Shown: one piece after another, positions 8,683-17,050 of the stretch
Numbering within the stretch: position 1 is the stretch's first letter
Layout of the letters: each line of letters begins with the position of its first letter
DNA from: Winogradskya consettensis
Lineage (GTDB): Bacteria; Actinomycetota; Actinomycetes; Mycobacteriales; Micromonosporaceae
Direction of reading: 5' to 3'
DNA length: 64,000 nucleotides
NCBI RefSeq assembly: GCF_018332715.1
Contig: NZ_BOQP01000034.1
Span: 186,001 to 250,000 of the forward strand
The notes under the pieces: model-generated
What the model saw: the letters and a program-made list of their open reading frames with translations, nothing else
Databases searched by the model: none
What the model was told of the DNA's origin: nothing
Program-made: the position numbers and the translations under genes

Positions 8683-9543
8683 GTGGAAGATGGCGTGCAG
8701 GAGAGCGGTACGGGCCGGGTCGTGCTGGTCGGTGCCCCGCTGGGCAACACCGGGGACGCCTCCACCCGGCTGCGCGAGGTTCTGACGACGGCGGACGTGG
8801 TGGCGGCCGAGGACACCCGGCGGCTGATCCGGCTGGCCAGGGATCTCGGGATCACCGTCAACGGCCGGATCACGTCGTATTTCGAGGGTAACGAGGAGCG
8901 GCGTACGCCGGATCTCGTCGAAGCTCTGCGTGGCGGCGCGGTGGTGGCCGTTGTCACGGACGGCGGCATGCCGAGCGTCTCCGACCCCGGGTACCGCCTG
9001 GTCCGGGCAGCGCTGGACGCAGGTTTCCCGGTGACCGCGGCGCCCGGCCCGAGTGCGGTGACCACCGCGCTGGCGCTGTCCGGCCTGCCCAGCGACCGGT
9101 TCTGTTTCGAGGGGTTCCTGCCGCGCACGGGGTCGCACCGGCGGTCCCGGCTGCGTGAGCTCGTCGCGGAGCCCCGCACGCTGGTCTTCTTCGAGGCTCC
9201 GCACCGCATCACCGCGTCGTTGCAGGACTTTGCGAGCGTCTTCGGCGCCGACCGGGAAGCCGCGGTGTGCCGGGAACTGACCAAGACGTACGAGGAGATC
9301 CGCCGCGGTCCCCTCGGTGAGCTGGCCGTCTGGTCGGCCGAGAGCGAGCCGCGCGGCGAGATCACGGTCGTGGTCGCGGGTGCGCCGGCCGGGCCCGCCG
9401 AGCGCCCGGCCGACGAGGACCTGCGCGCGGCGGTCGCCGAGCGGGAGGCCGGCGGCGCCACCCGGCGGGACGCCATCCAGGCCGTCGCCGACGCCTACGG
9501 CCTGCGCAAACGCGAGGTCTACGCCCTGGTCCACGCCCAATAG
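8683..9543 (+). CDS. rsmI: 16S rRNA (cytidine-1402-2'-O)-methyltransferase
   Basis: The 286-aa product matches RsmI of the tetrapyrrole-methylase fold. It shows VGAPLGNTGDAS near the N-terminus, AAEDTRR near residue 41, VTDGGMPSVSDPG near 88-100, and AAPGPSAVTTALALSG for AdoMet binding. RsmI and RsmH methylate C1402 in the ribosomal P site. GTG 8683 starts 13 residues before the first strand. The C-terminus (ALVHAQ, then TAG) is followed in frame by repeats that reiterate HAQ; see the repeat entry. The gene is divergent from the O-mannosyltransferase. Confidence 0.95.
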   Translation: MEDGVQESGTGRVVLVGAPLGNTGDASTRLREVLTTADVVAAEDTRRLIRLARDLGITVNGRITSYFEGNEERRTPDLVEALRGGAVVAVVTDGGMPSVSDPGYRLVRAALDAGFPVTAAPGPSAVTTALALSGLPSDRFCFEGFLPRTGSHRRSRLRELVAEPRTLVFFEAPHRITASLQDFASVFGADREAAVCRELTKTYEEIRRGPLGELAVWSAESEPRGEITVVVAGAPAGPAERPADEDLRAAVAEREAGGATRRDAIQAVADAYGLRKREVYALVHAQ

Positions 9544-9642
9544 GCCGCGGCCGAGAAGCACGCCCAGCGGGCCGCGGCCGAAAGTGCCGAGAAGCACGCC
9601 CAGCGGGCCGCGGCCGAAAGTACCGAGAGGCACGCTCAGTAG
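9544..9642 (+). repeat. 36-bp repeats following the rsmI stop, open in frame
   Basis: Directly after the rsmI TAG (9541-9543), two full 36-bp units and a shortened first one follow in the same frame and end at a second TAG (9640-9642). Read through, they give AAAEKHAQ, RAAAESAEKHAQ and RAAAESTERHAQ. The enzyme itself ends in HAQ. The stop thus separates the annotated C-terminus from a tandem array of it. The far end overlaps the 3' end of the convergent membrane-protein gene. Confidence 0.85.
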
Positions 9643-11033
9643 GTCGCGATGAGGAAGCCGGCGAGCAGCAGCAGCGGCCCGGTGAGGCTGAGGAGCACCG
9701 CGCCGCGCCGGGCCTGGGCGGTCTCCAGCCGCCGGGCACCGGTCAGCGCGGCGATGCCGAGCCCGCAGAGCATCACCAGCACGAAGGCGAGGGTCCAGCG
9801 CAGGTGGACCAGCAGGCTCGTCTCGCCGACGTACGCCTGCCGACTGGTCATGCTCACCATCCGGGCCTGGCCGACGGAGCCGACGGTCCGCTGGCCGGCT
9901 TTCACGCCGAGCAGGGCGATGTTCTCGGCCTTGTAGGACCCGTTGGCAGCGGTGAAGGAGCCGGTGCACCGCTGGGTGACGCCTGATCCGGTGCATTGGG
10001 AGACGGTGGCAGTGCCTTCGCGGCCGTGCCCGACCGCCAGCCAGAACGGTTCGGCGCTGACCCAGGAGAAGAACGCGGCGACGAGTCCGAGTGCCAGCAG
10101 GGCGACAAGTCCGCCGACGGGGTGCCGGGGATCACGCGGTGGGCGCTTCGGGGGTCGTCCCGCGCCGAGCTTCTCCCGGGTCTCGGCGGGCGGCCACGCC
10201 GCATTGGCGGCGCGCTCCTCCTCGGTGCGCCAGAACGGCGAGGTCTCCAGCAGGGCGGCGGTGCGCTCCGCGCGTACCCGATCCTGAAGGGCCCGGTCGG
10301 CACGGGCCCGGTCCTCCCTCGCGCGACCGAGCCGCGACCGGGCCGGCGGTTTGGGCAGGGCAACGGTGGGCCGGTTGCGGTCCTGCTCAGGCACAGTCAA
10401 TTCCTCGGGTACGCCCGGAGCAACGGTTTCGCCCTCCAGGGTCATCGGACCACCCGTCCGGGCACCGGGCGACCGGCCTACGGGCGGCTGGGAGATGGGC
10501 GGCTGGGTCAATGGCGGCTGGGTCAAGAGCGGCTGGATCGGGTCGTTGAGCGGGAGCGCGGCGAGCAGGTCGACGATCGTGGGCTCGTGATCCGGGTCGA
10601 TCGGGGCTGCCTCGGGTACGGGTTTCGACGTGTACGCCGTACTCGTGCCCTGCGGGTTGAAGCGCTCGTTGCCCACCTGGTCGTGTGCCTGCTCGACGCC
10701 CTCGGTCCTCTCGGTCTTCCTGGCCCGATCCCGCTTGCGGGCGGGAGCGGGCTTCAGCGCGGCGCGTTCAGTCGGGGCCTCGCCGGTCAGCGCGGTGGTC
10801 GTGTCCTGCATCCCGGCCTCGTGCGCCGTCGCGGCCTCGCCCGTGTGCTCTGCCTGCTTCGGCGCTTCCAGGGTCTCGGCCGCCCCTCGCCGTGACCGGC
10901 TCCGCGTGGTCTCCTGCGGGCCGAGGTCGCCGGACCACCAGGTGCCGGTCCCCCGATCCGTCCAGGTCCACGGCTCGCCCTCGTGGCGTGGCGTTTGCCC
11001 AGGCTGGGGTGCGTCTCCGCTCATGGGTCCCAT
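9636..11033 (-). CDS. Membrane protein with long charged N-terminal region
   Basis: The 465-aa product (462 if ATG 11024 is used) is unrecognised. Residues 1 to about 330 are hydrophilic and low complexity: a Trp-rich start (PWTWTDRGTGTWWSGD), Arg/Lys/Glu-rich stretches, a short QPPLTQPPISQPP repeat and an Arg/Ala/Asp-rich segment likely to be helical. Three hydrophobic segments follow, near residues 328-350, 408-432 and 441-465. Between the first two lies an extracytoplasmic region with two cysteines (SQCTGSG, QRCTGSF) that could form a disulfide. The stop overlaps the end of the rsmI repeat array, so the genes are convergent. Neither start has a strong ribosome site. Confidence 0.7.
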   Translation of the reverse strand: MGPMSGDAPQPGQTPRHEGEPWTWTDRGTGTWWSGDLGPQETTRSRSRRGAAETLEAPKQAEHTGEAATAHEAGMQDTTTALTGEAPTERAALKPAPARKRDRARKTERTEGVEQAHDQVGNERFNPQGTSTAYTSKPVPEAAPIDPDHEPTIVDLLAALPLNDPIQPLLTQPPLTQPPISQPPVGRSPGARTGGPMTLEGETVAPGVPEELTVPEQDRNRPTVALPKPPARSRLGRAREDRARADRALQDRVRAERTAALLETSPFWRTEEERAANAAWPPAETREKLGAGRPPKRPPRDPRHPVGGLVALLALGLVAAFFSWVSAEPFWLAVGHGREGTATVSQCTGSGVTQRCTGSFTAANGSYKAENIALLGVKAGQRTVGSVGQARMVSMTSRQAYVGETSLLVHLRWTLAFVLVMLCGLGIAALTGARRLETAQARRGAVLLSLTGPLLLLAGFLIATY

Positions 11034-11144
11034 TGGACTACGGGTCGCGACGGCAAACAGGGCAGATAAGCCATGTGTCGGTCAAAAGGGTTGGTGACCC
11101 GTCCGTTCGCGCGATCCGGGGCGGGGTCACTACGCTTGCTGTTT

Positions 11145-12929
11145 ATGAGTCACGTTCTAGCCGCGGTCGCCTGGCCCTACGCCAACGGCCCGCGTCACAT
11201 CGGTCATGTCTCCGGCTTCGGGGTGCCCTCCGACGTTTTCAGCCGGTACATGCGGATGTCCGGCCACGACGTGCTCATGGTCTCGGGCACCGACGAGCAC
11301 GGCACCCCGATCCAGGTCCAGGCCGACGCCGAGGGGGTCACGCCGCGCGAGCTGGCCGACCGCTACAACCGGGTCATCGTCGACGACCTGCACGGGCTCG
11401 GCCTGTCGTACGACCTGTTCACCCGGACCACGACGCGTAACCACTACTCCGTCGTGCAGGAGCTCTTCAAGGGCCTGTACGACAACGGCTACATCATCGC
11501 CAAGACCACGCTCGGGGCGATCTCGCCGTCGACCGGGCGCACCCTGCCCGACCGCTACATCGAGGGCACCTGCCCGATCTGCGGTTACGGCAGCGCCCGC
11601 GGCGACCAGTGCGACAACTGCGGCAACCAGCTCGACCCCGAGCAGCTGATCAACCCGAAGTCGCGGATCAACGGCGAGGTCCCGGAGTTCGTCGAGACCG
11701 AGCACTTCTTCCTCGACCTGCCGGCGTTCGCCGGGGCGCTGGGCAAGTGGCTCGACACCCGCAGCGACTGGCGTCCCAACGTGCTGAAGTTCTCCAAGAA
11801 CCTGGTGGAGGACCTGCAGCCCCGCGCGATCACCCGCGACCTCGAGTGGGGCGTCCCGATCCCGCTGGAGGGCTGGGAGGACCGCAACGACAAGCGCATC
11901 TACGTGTGGTTCGACGCGGTCATCGGTTATCTGTCGGCGTCCATCGAGTGGGCGCGGCGCTCCGGCGACCCCGAGGCCTGGCGCAAGTGGTGGCAGGATT
12001 CCGGCGCGCTCGGTTACTACTTCATGGGCAAGGACAACATCGTCTTCCACTCGGTGATCTGGCCGTCGCTGCTGCTCGGTTACTCGGGTGAGGGCGACAA
12101 GGGTGGCCGGCCGGGCTCGCTGGGCGCGCTCAACCTACCCACCGAGGTGGTCTCGAGCGAGTACCTGACGATGGAGGGCCGCAAGTTCTCCTCGTCGCAC
12201 AAGGTGGTCATCTACGTCCGCGACTTCCTCGAGCGTTACGACGCCGACGCGCTGCGGTATTTCATCGCCGCCGCGGGCCCGGAGTCCAACGACACCGACT
12301 TCACCTGGGCCGAGTTCGTCCGGCGCAACAACGACGAGCTGGTGGCCGGCTGGGGCAACCTCGTCAACCGGTCGGTCTCGATGGCGGCCAAGAACTTCGG
12401 CGCGATCCCCGAGGCCGGTGAGCTGACCGAGGACGACAAGGCGCTGCTCGACGTCGTTCGCAAGGGCTTCGACACCGTCGGCGAGCTGCTCGGCAAGCAC
12501 CGGCAGAAGGCGGCGATCGGCGAGGCCATGCGGGTGGTCGCCGAGGCCAACAAGTACCTCTCCGACCAGGCGCCCTGGAAGCTCAAGGACGAGGCCACCA
12601 AGCCCCGGATGGGCACCATCCTGCACGTGGCGCTGCAGGTAATCAGCGATGCCAACACGTTGCTGACGCCGTTCCTGCCGCACTCCGCGCAGAAGGTGTT
12701 CGAGCTGCTCGGCGGCGTCGGGGTGCACGCGCCGATGCCGTCGGTCGTGGAGGTCGAGGACCTCGACGGCGGACCGTCCTATCCGGTGCTCACCGGCGAC
12801 TACACCGTGGGTGCCAAGTGGGAGTCGGTGCCGCTGGTGGCCGGCACGCCGCTCGCCGCGCCGACGCCGATTTTCCGCAAACTCGACGTCTCGGTGATCG
12901 AGGAAGAGCTGGAGCGTCTCGCCTCCTGA
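11145..12929 (+). CDS. metG: Methionyl-tRNA synthetase
   Basis: The 594-aa class I synthetase starts at ATG 11145. It has the HIGH signature (PRHIGH near residue 18), a zinc knuckle (CPICGYG and CDNCG) and a KMSKS-type loop written GRKFSSS. The anticodon-binding helical domain follows. It lacks the C-terminal tRNA-binding (EMAP-like) domain found in some MetG forms, as is usual in actinobacteria. It charges initiator and elongator tRNA-Met. A hairpin terminator follows 16 bp after the stop. Confidence 0.96.
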   Translation: MSHVLAAVAWPYANGPRHIGHVSGFGVPSDVFSRYMRMSGHDVLMVSGTDEHGTPIQVQADAEGVTPRELADRYNRVIVDDLHGLGLSYDLFTRTTTRNHYSVVQELFKGLYDNGYIIAKTTLGAISPSTGRTLPDRYIEGTCPICGYGSARGDQCDNCGNQLDPEQLINPKSRINGEVPEFVETEHFFLDLPAFAGALGKWLDTRSDWRPNVLKFSKNLVEDLQPRAITRDLEWGVPIPLEGWEDRNDKRIYVWFDAVIGYLSASIEWARRSGDPEAWRKWWQDSGALGYYFMGKDNIVFHSVIWPSLLLGYSGEGDKGGRPGSLGALNLPTEVVSSEYLTMEGRKFSSSHKVVIYVRDFLERYDADALRYFIAAAGPESNDTDFTWAEFVRRNNDELVAGWGNLVNRSVSMAAKNFGAIPEAGELTEDDKALLDVVRKGFDTVGELLGKHRQKAAIGEAMRVVAEANKYLSDQAPWKLKDEATKPRMGTILHVALQVISDANTLLTPFLPHSAQKVFELLGGVGVHAPMPSVVEVEDLDGGPSYPVLTGDYTVGAKWESVPLVAGTPLAAPTPIFRKLDVSVIEEELERLAS

Positions 12930-12945
12930 CACATTTATGCAGGTC

Positions 12946-12981
12946 AGCCCGTCGTGTGCATTCTCACGGCGGGCTTTCCTC
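12946..12981 (+). terminator. Terminator hairpin after metG
   Basis: AGCCCGTCG at 12946-12954 pairs with CGGCGGGCT at 12967-12975 (one G-U pair) around a 12-nt loop. A short T-rich run (TTTCCTC) follows. The 169 bp from here to the next start hold a small hairpin (GAAACGC/GCGTTTC, 13049-13064) but no recognisable riboswitch. Confidence 0.7.
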
Positions 12982-13150
12982 AATTTTGGCTGGGAATCGG
13001 ATTGATCAGGCTGGCTGCCGTCGGGTACTTTCATGCCCGACCACGGGGGAAACGCTTGCGTTTCATCGGTACGGCGCCGTTCTATCGTTGCGGCCCGTGC
13101 CGTATCGACATGTCTCCTTCGTCAGGGTCACCCCCCTCAAAGGAGTTTCC

Positions 13151-14440
13151 TTGAACGCACGCCTCAAGCGGCCGATCCTGGCCGTTGTTGTCAGCAGTGC
13201 CCTGCTGGCCGGCGGCGCTTTTGCCGCCTCGCCGGCCCTAGCCTCCGACTCCGGCCGTTCCGCCACCGCGGACGCGGGTGCGGTCCTGGCCGACGAGCCG
13301 ACCCCGGACCCGTCCGAGACGACTCCGACCCCGGAGCCCTCCGAGACGACCCCGGCTCCGGACCCCTCGGAGACGACCCCGGCTCCCGAGCCCACCGACA
13401 CGCCCACCACCTCGGCGCCGGAGCCCTCCGACACCCCCACCACCTCGGACCCCGAGCCGTCGGAGACCACCACTCCGCCCACGGAGCCCCCGACCTCGCC
13501 GCCGCCGACCACCCCGGTTGACACGGCCGCGCCGAAGGGCGCCTTCACCCTCAACACGACCTCGCTCTGGGTGGGCCAGAAGGTCACCTTCACCCAGGGT
13601 GCGGTGAGCGACGACCTGAGCCCGGCGAGCGCGATCGGCCGCGTCGTGAGCTGGGGCGACGGTACGTCGACGACGCTCAAGGCCACGGGCCAGGCGCCGG
13701 TCAACAAGCAGTACCTCAGGAACGGCAAGTTCACGATCACGCTGACCGTCAAGGACCAGGCCGGTAAGACCGCCAAGGTCACGAAGGTTCTGAACGTGAC
13801 CGTGCCGGGCAAGTTCAAGATCAGCAAGTACGGCATCTGGCCCGGTGAGCGCGTCACCACCACGTTCAGCAGCGTCCCCGCCGGCACCACGCGGATCCGC
13901 TTCGACAACGGTGACGGCTACGTCCAGGAGATCAAGCCGAAGAACCAGGCGATCAAGGTCTTCTACTACCACCGCAAGAACGGCGGCCTGATCAAGGGCA
14001 AGGTCACCCTGCGGGCCACGTTCTACAACAAGTTCGGCGCGTCCTCCGCGGTCTACGTCGGTGTGGTCAACGTCAAGACCGACTCGTGGAAGCCCGTCGT
14101 CAAGGTCAAGAAGCCGAAGAACCCCACGAAGATCAAGTCGTGGAAGACCGTCACCGGCACGGTGTCGGACAAGGGTTCCGGCGCACCCTACGTGTACGTC
14201 TGGGTCACGCGGATCAACGGCAGCGCCGTCTACTGCTACACCCCGGCGAAGAAGTGGAAGCGCGTCTACTCGGAGGAGCAGTACAACAACTGCGCCCCGG
14301 TCGCCATCACTCCTTCCAAGGGCAAGTGGTCGCTGAAGATCAACGGCCTGGGCAAGGGCACGGTCTACGTCGACGCTCGCGCGTGGGACTGGGCCGACAA
14401 CGCCAGCAAGTGGGCCTCGATCCAGTCGAAGGTCAAGTAA
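13151..14440 (+). CDS. Secreted protein with Pro/Thr-rich stalk and PKD-like beta domains
   Basis: TTG 13151 is the preferred start because AGGAG lies 5 nt upstream and a signal peptide begins immediately: NARLKRP, a hydrophobic core AVVVSSALLAGGAFA, and cleavage probably after ASPALA. The 429-aa precursor continues with about 90 residues of PTPEPSETTPAPDP-type repeats. Beta-rich regions then resemble PKD or Ig-like folds (WGDGTSTT, TVKDQAGKTAKV). The C-terminal part is rich in Lys, Trp and Tyr and has two Cys. It is probably exported and anchored non-covalently; no sortase signal is visible. The Thr-rich stalk is a plausible O-mannosylation target. Function unknown. Confidence 0.82.
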   Translation: MNARLKRPILAVVVSSALLAGGAFAASPALASDSGRSATADAGAVLADEPTPDPSETTPTPEPSETTPAPDPSETTPAPEPTDTPTTSAPEPSDTPTTSDPEPSETTTPPTEPPTSPPPTTPVDTAAPKGAFTLNTTSLWVGQKVTFTQGAVSDDLSPASAIGRVVSWGDGTSTTLKATGQAPVNKQYLRNGKFTITLTVKDQAGKTAKVTKVLNVTVPGKFKISKYGIWPGERVTTTFSSVPAGTTRIRFDNGDGYVQEIKPKNQAIKVFYYHRKNGGLIKGKVTLRATFYNKFGASSAVYVGVVNVKTDSWKPVVKVKKPKNPTKIKSWKTVTGTVSDKGSGAPYVYVWVTRINGSAVYCYTPAKKWKRVYSEEQYNNCAPVAITPSKGKWSLKINGLGKGTVYVDARAWDWADNASKWASIQSKVK

Positions 14441-14454
14441 GCATCTGACACAGG

Positions 14455-14490
14455 AAAGCCCCGGTCTGCGTACGCGGACCGGGGCTTCTT
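14455..14490. terminator. Bidirectional terminator between convergent genes
   Basis: AAGCCCCGGTC (14456-14466) pairs with GACCGGGGCTT across a short loop containing GCGTAC. TTCTTG follows on the plus strand. It lies between a plus-strand gene ending at 14440 and a minus-strand gene ending at 14501, so it can serve both. Confidence 0.88.
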
Positions 14491-14500
14491 GCTGTCCGGA

Positions 14501-15535
14501 TCAGAGAACGTACGGCAACTCGGCGATGTGGTGATCGGCGAGCTCCCGGACCGGGGCCCACACCTCGTAGACGCCGCGTTCGTAGCAGCGGGCACCGACC
14601 TTGTTGATGGAGTCGGAGTCCGGGCGGACCAGTCGCAGGCGGGCCCAGGTCTCGTCGCGTTGCAGGACCCAGACCGGCACGTCCCGCCACAGTGCCTGCT
14701 CGGCCCGCCGGGACAGCGTCTCGACCTGGTAGCGCGCGGCCCGGGTGAGCGCCCGGACCCGGAACTCCTCGGGCGGGTCCGCGACGGCCTGGTATTCCTG
14801 ATCCTTTATGCGCCCGACGAGCCGCGCCGAGCCGGCATCGGTACAGGGCACGTACTCGCGGTCCGGGCTGACCCCGGGGAGCCCCTCCAGCAGGTGCCGC
14901 CATCGCGGTCCGGCCAGCCGCAGCCAGCCGTGCTGCTCCGGCTGGTACGTGTACAGCACCACCTCGTCGCCGGTCCCCGGATATGCCAGGAGCTGGGCGT
15001 TCGCGGGCATCGGCAGGTCGGCGAAGCCCGCGGTGACGAATTCCGGGATCAGGTCGTCGGTGCTGGGCGTGAAGCCGGTGCCCAGCACCATCGAGCCGAT
15101 CCGGGAGTGCGCGGGCACGGCGGGCAGTCCGGCCTGGACGCGGCCCATCGGGATCTCGAAGTCGATCGGGTCGGTGGCGCGCCAGCGCAGGGCGAAGGTC
15201 ACGCCGTCGTCCGGGGCGCCGTCGGTGCGCAGGAAAGCGAGTTCGGCGGGGGTGCGCAGGTGGGCGATGTCGCAGGCGCGGTAACAGAAGCCGTAGGGCA
15301 GCCAGCCTGCCAGGTGCCCGGCGAGCTGGGCCGCGGAGAGAACCTTGACCATGCGGGTGCCACGGACCACCGCCGCGGTCGCGCGGATGCCCTGCAGCAG
15401 GGAATCCTGATGATGGCCGAACGACTGGCTCATCTCCTGGACCCGGCCCCACGTGAGGTCGCGTCGCAGGGGCGCCATCAGGGCGGGCTCTAGAGGGTCG
15501 GTGCCGACTTCGGATTCCTCACCGGTCACGGTCAC
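14501..15535 (-). CDS. Conserved-looking protein of unknown function
   Basis: The product is about 344 aa. Codon use fits real coding sequence across the whole length. Starts at TTG 15544, GTG 15535 and GTG 15529 are all possible, none with a clear ribosome site. No signal peptide or membrane helix is evident. The middle has YGFCYRACDIAHL, GTGFTPSTDDLIPEF and VVLYTYQPEQHGWLRLAGPRW. Several Trp/Arg-rich strands suggest a mixed alpha/beta soluble protein. I do not recognise the family. It is convergent with the secreted protein and divergent from tatD across about 100 bp. Confidence 0.72.
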   Translation of the reverse strand: MTVTGEESEVGTDPLEPALMAPLRRDLTWGRVQEMSQSFGHHQDSLLQGIRATAAVVRGTRMVKVLSAAQLAGHLAGWLPYGFCYRACDIAHLRTPAELAFLRTDGAPDDGVTFALRWRATDPIDFEIPMGRVQAGLPAVPAHSRIGSMVLGTGFTPSTDDLIPEFVTAGFADLPMPANAQLLAYPGTGDEVVLYTYQPEQHGWLRLAGPRWRHLLEGLPGVSPDREYVPCTDAGSARLVGRIKDQEYQAVADPPEEFRVRALTRAARYQVETLSRRAEQALWRDVPVWVLQRDETWARLRLVRPDSDSINKVGARCYERGVYEVWAPVRELADHHIAELPYVL

Positions 15536-15638
15536 TCGCAGCAACCTAGGGGTCGCGGGTGGACACAGGGTGAACGGAAGGTTACTCAGGCTTGCCGTGA
15601 AAAAAGTCTCGCGAGGTCATGTGTGATGCTGGTCGGCG

Positions 15639-16526
15639 ATGAACAGCAACCCGCCCACCGAGAATCGCAAGCAGCGTGAGGCCCGTCGCCGGGGCGAGTT
15701 CCCGCCGCCGCCGGAGCCGCTGGCCGTCCCGGTCTTCGACAGTCACACCCATCTCGACATCACCGTCCACGAAGCCGGGATGCCCGCCGACAACGATCCC
15801 GTCGAGGCCCTTGTCTCCGCCGCCGCGAAGGTCGGCGTGGACCGGTTGGTGCAGGTCGGCGTCGACCTCGACTCGTCGCGGTGGGGCGCGGAGCTGGCCG
15901 CGCGGCACCCCAGCGTGCTCGCCGCCGTCGCCCTGCACCCCAACGAGGCGCCGCGGCTCGACGACCTCGACGAGGCGCTGCGGCAGATCGAGGCGCTGGC
16001 GGCCCAGCCCCGCGTACGCGGCCTGGGCGAAACCGGCCTCGACACGTTCCGTACCAGCGAGGAGGGCCGGGCCGCGCAGGAGCAGAGCTTCCGCGCCCAC
16101 ATCGCCATCGCCAAGCGGTACGCGAAGCCGTTGATCATCCACGACCGCGAGGCCCACCAGGACGTGCTGCGGGTCCTCGACGAGGAAGGCGCCCCGGACG
16201 TCGTGGTGCTGCACTGCTTCTCGGGCGACGCGGGCTTCGCGACCGAGTGCGTCCGCCGGGGTTTCCTGCTGAGCTTCGCCGGCACGATGACGTTCAAGAA
16301 CGCGGGTTACCTGCGCGAGGCCGCCGCCCTGACGCCACCGTCGCAGATGCTGGTCGAGACGGATGCGCCCTACCTGACGCCGATGCCGTACCGCGGGCGT
16401 CCCAACGCTTCGTACCTGATCCCGGTCACGGTGCGGGCGCTCGCCGAGACCACAGGCCAGGACCTCGACACGCTCTGCGCGGCGATCTCGGCCAACGGTG
16501 AGCGCGTCTTCGGTCCCTGGAGCTAG
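15639..16526 (+). CDS. tatD: TatD-family metal-dependent nuclease
   Basis: The 295-aa TIM-barrel hydrolase has the complete metal-site series: DSHTHLD near residue 35, GETGLD near 130, IIHDREAH near 168, LHCFSGD near 190, and ETDAPYLTPMPYRGRPN near 244-260. TatD proteins act as 3'-5' exonucleases or endonucleases in DNA repair and turnover. A 35-residue charged N-terminal extension precedes the barrel. It sits between metG and rsmA, as in many actinobacteria. Confidence 0.93.
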   Translation: MNSNPPTENRKQREARRRGEFPPPPEPLAVPVFDSHTHLDITVHEAGMPADNDPVEALVSAAAKVGVDRLVQVGVDLDSSRWGAELAARHPSVLAAVALHPNEAPRLDDLDEALRQIEALAAQPRVRGLGETGLDTFRTSEEGRAAQEQSFRAHIAIAKRYAKPLIIHDREAHQDVLRVLDEEGAPDVVVLHCFSGDAGFATECVRRGFLLSFAGTMTFKNAGYLREAAALTPPSQMLVETDAPYLTPMPYRGRPNASYLIPVTVRALAETTGQDLDTLCAAISANGERVFGPWS

Positions 16527-16530
16527 CTCC

Positions 16531-16956
16531 TCAATCGAGCGGGTACGCCGCGCAGTCCAGCTGCTCGCCGAGGCCACCGAGGAGCTTGGCGAAGCTGGTC
16601 GGTGCGGAGTTGATCGGGCCGCGGGAGACGAAGCGGACCGCCCAGCGGTTACCCGTGGCAATGTTGAGGATGCGATGGACGACCAGGGCGCCGCGCTCGT
16701 CCAGCTCCACGCTGGTGACGCCTCTGTACCACCATTCGCCCTGCTGGGAGATCGAACGGGCGGCGCGGTCGACGACCACGGTGAGCGTGCTGCCGTCGCG
16801 GGTGACGGTGAACTCGTCGCCCTTCGCGGGCCTCGCCGTGCCGGTTGCCGCGATCGGTGACCGCCCGCCCGGCCGCGCGTCGAGCAGCACGGCGGCAACC
16901 TCGTCCGGTGTCGCTTCGACTACGCCTCGCAGCTGCAGCAGCTCCGTCATGCCCAT
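16531..16956 (-). CDS. Small protein, possibly SRPBCC-like
   Basis: The 141-aa product starts MGMTELLQLRGVVEATPDEV. It has a run of predicted strands (FTVTRDGSTLTVVVD, ISQQGEWWYRGVTSVEL) and ends with a helix (SFAKLLGGLGEQLD). The strand-rich body with a long last helix resembles START/SRPBCC ligand-binding proteins, but this is a shape argument only. It is convergent with tatD (stops 4 bp apart) and divergent from rsmA. It occupies the place where rpfB is usually found between tatD and rsmA. Confidence 0.68.
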   Translation of the reverse strand: MGMTELLQLRGVVEATPDEVAAVLLDARPGGRSPIAATGTARPAKGDEFTVTRDGSTLTVVVDRAARSISQQGEWWYRGVTSVELDERGALVVHRILNIATGNRWAVRFVSRGPINSAPTSFAKLLGGLGEQLDCAAYPLD

Positions 16957-17050
16957 CGTTGTACTCCCCCGGCACCACTGCCGCTGCCCCGTGACCGACC
17001 GTCACGCCTGCGGGGATGTCCCCGCGCCGCACTGCGTAGGCTGTGACGTC

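Noticed and set aside
12976..13150. Possible cyclic-di-AMP (ydaO-type) riboswitch before the secreted-protein gene
   Set aside because: The GGGGGAAACGC hairpin is suggestive, but the rest of the conserved core could not be identified.
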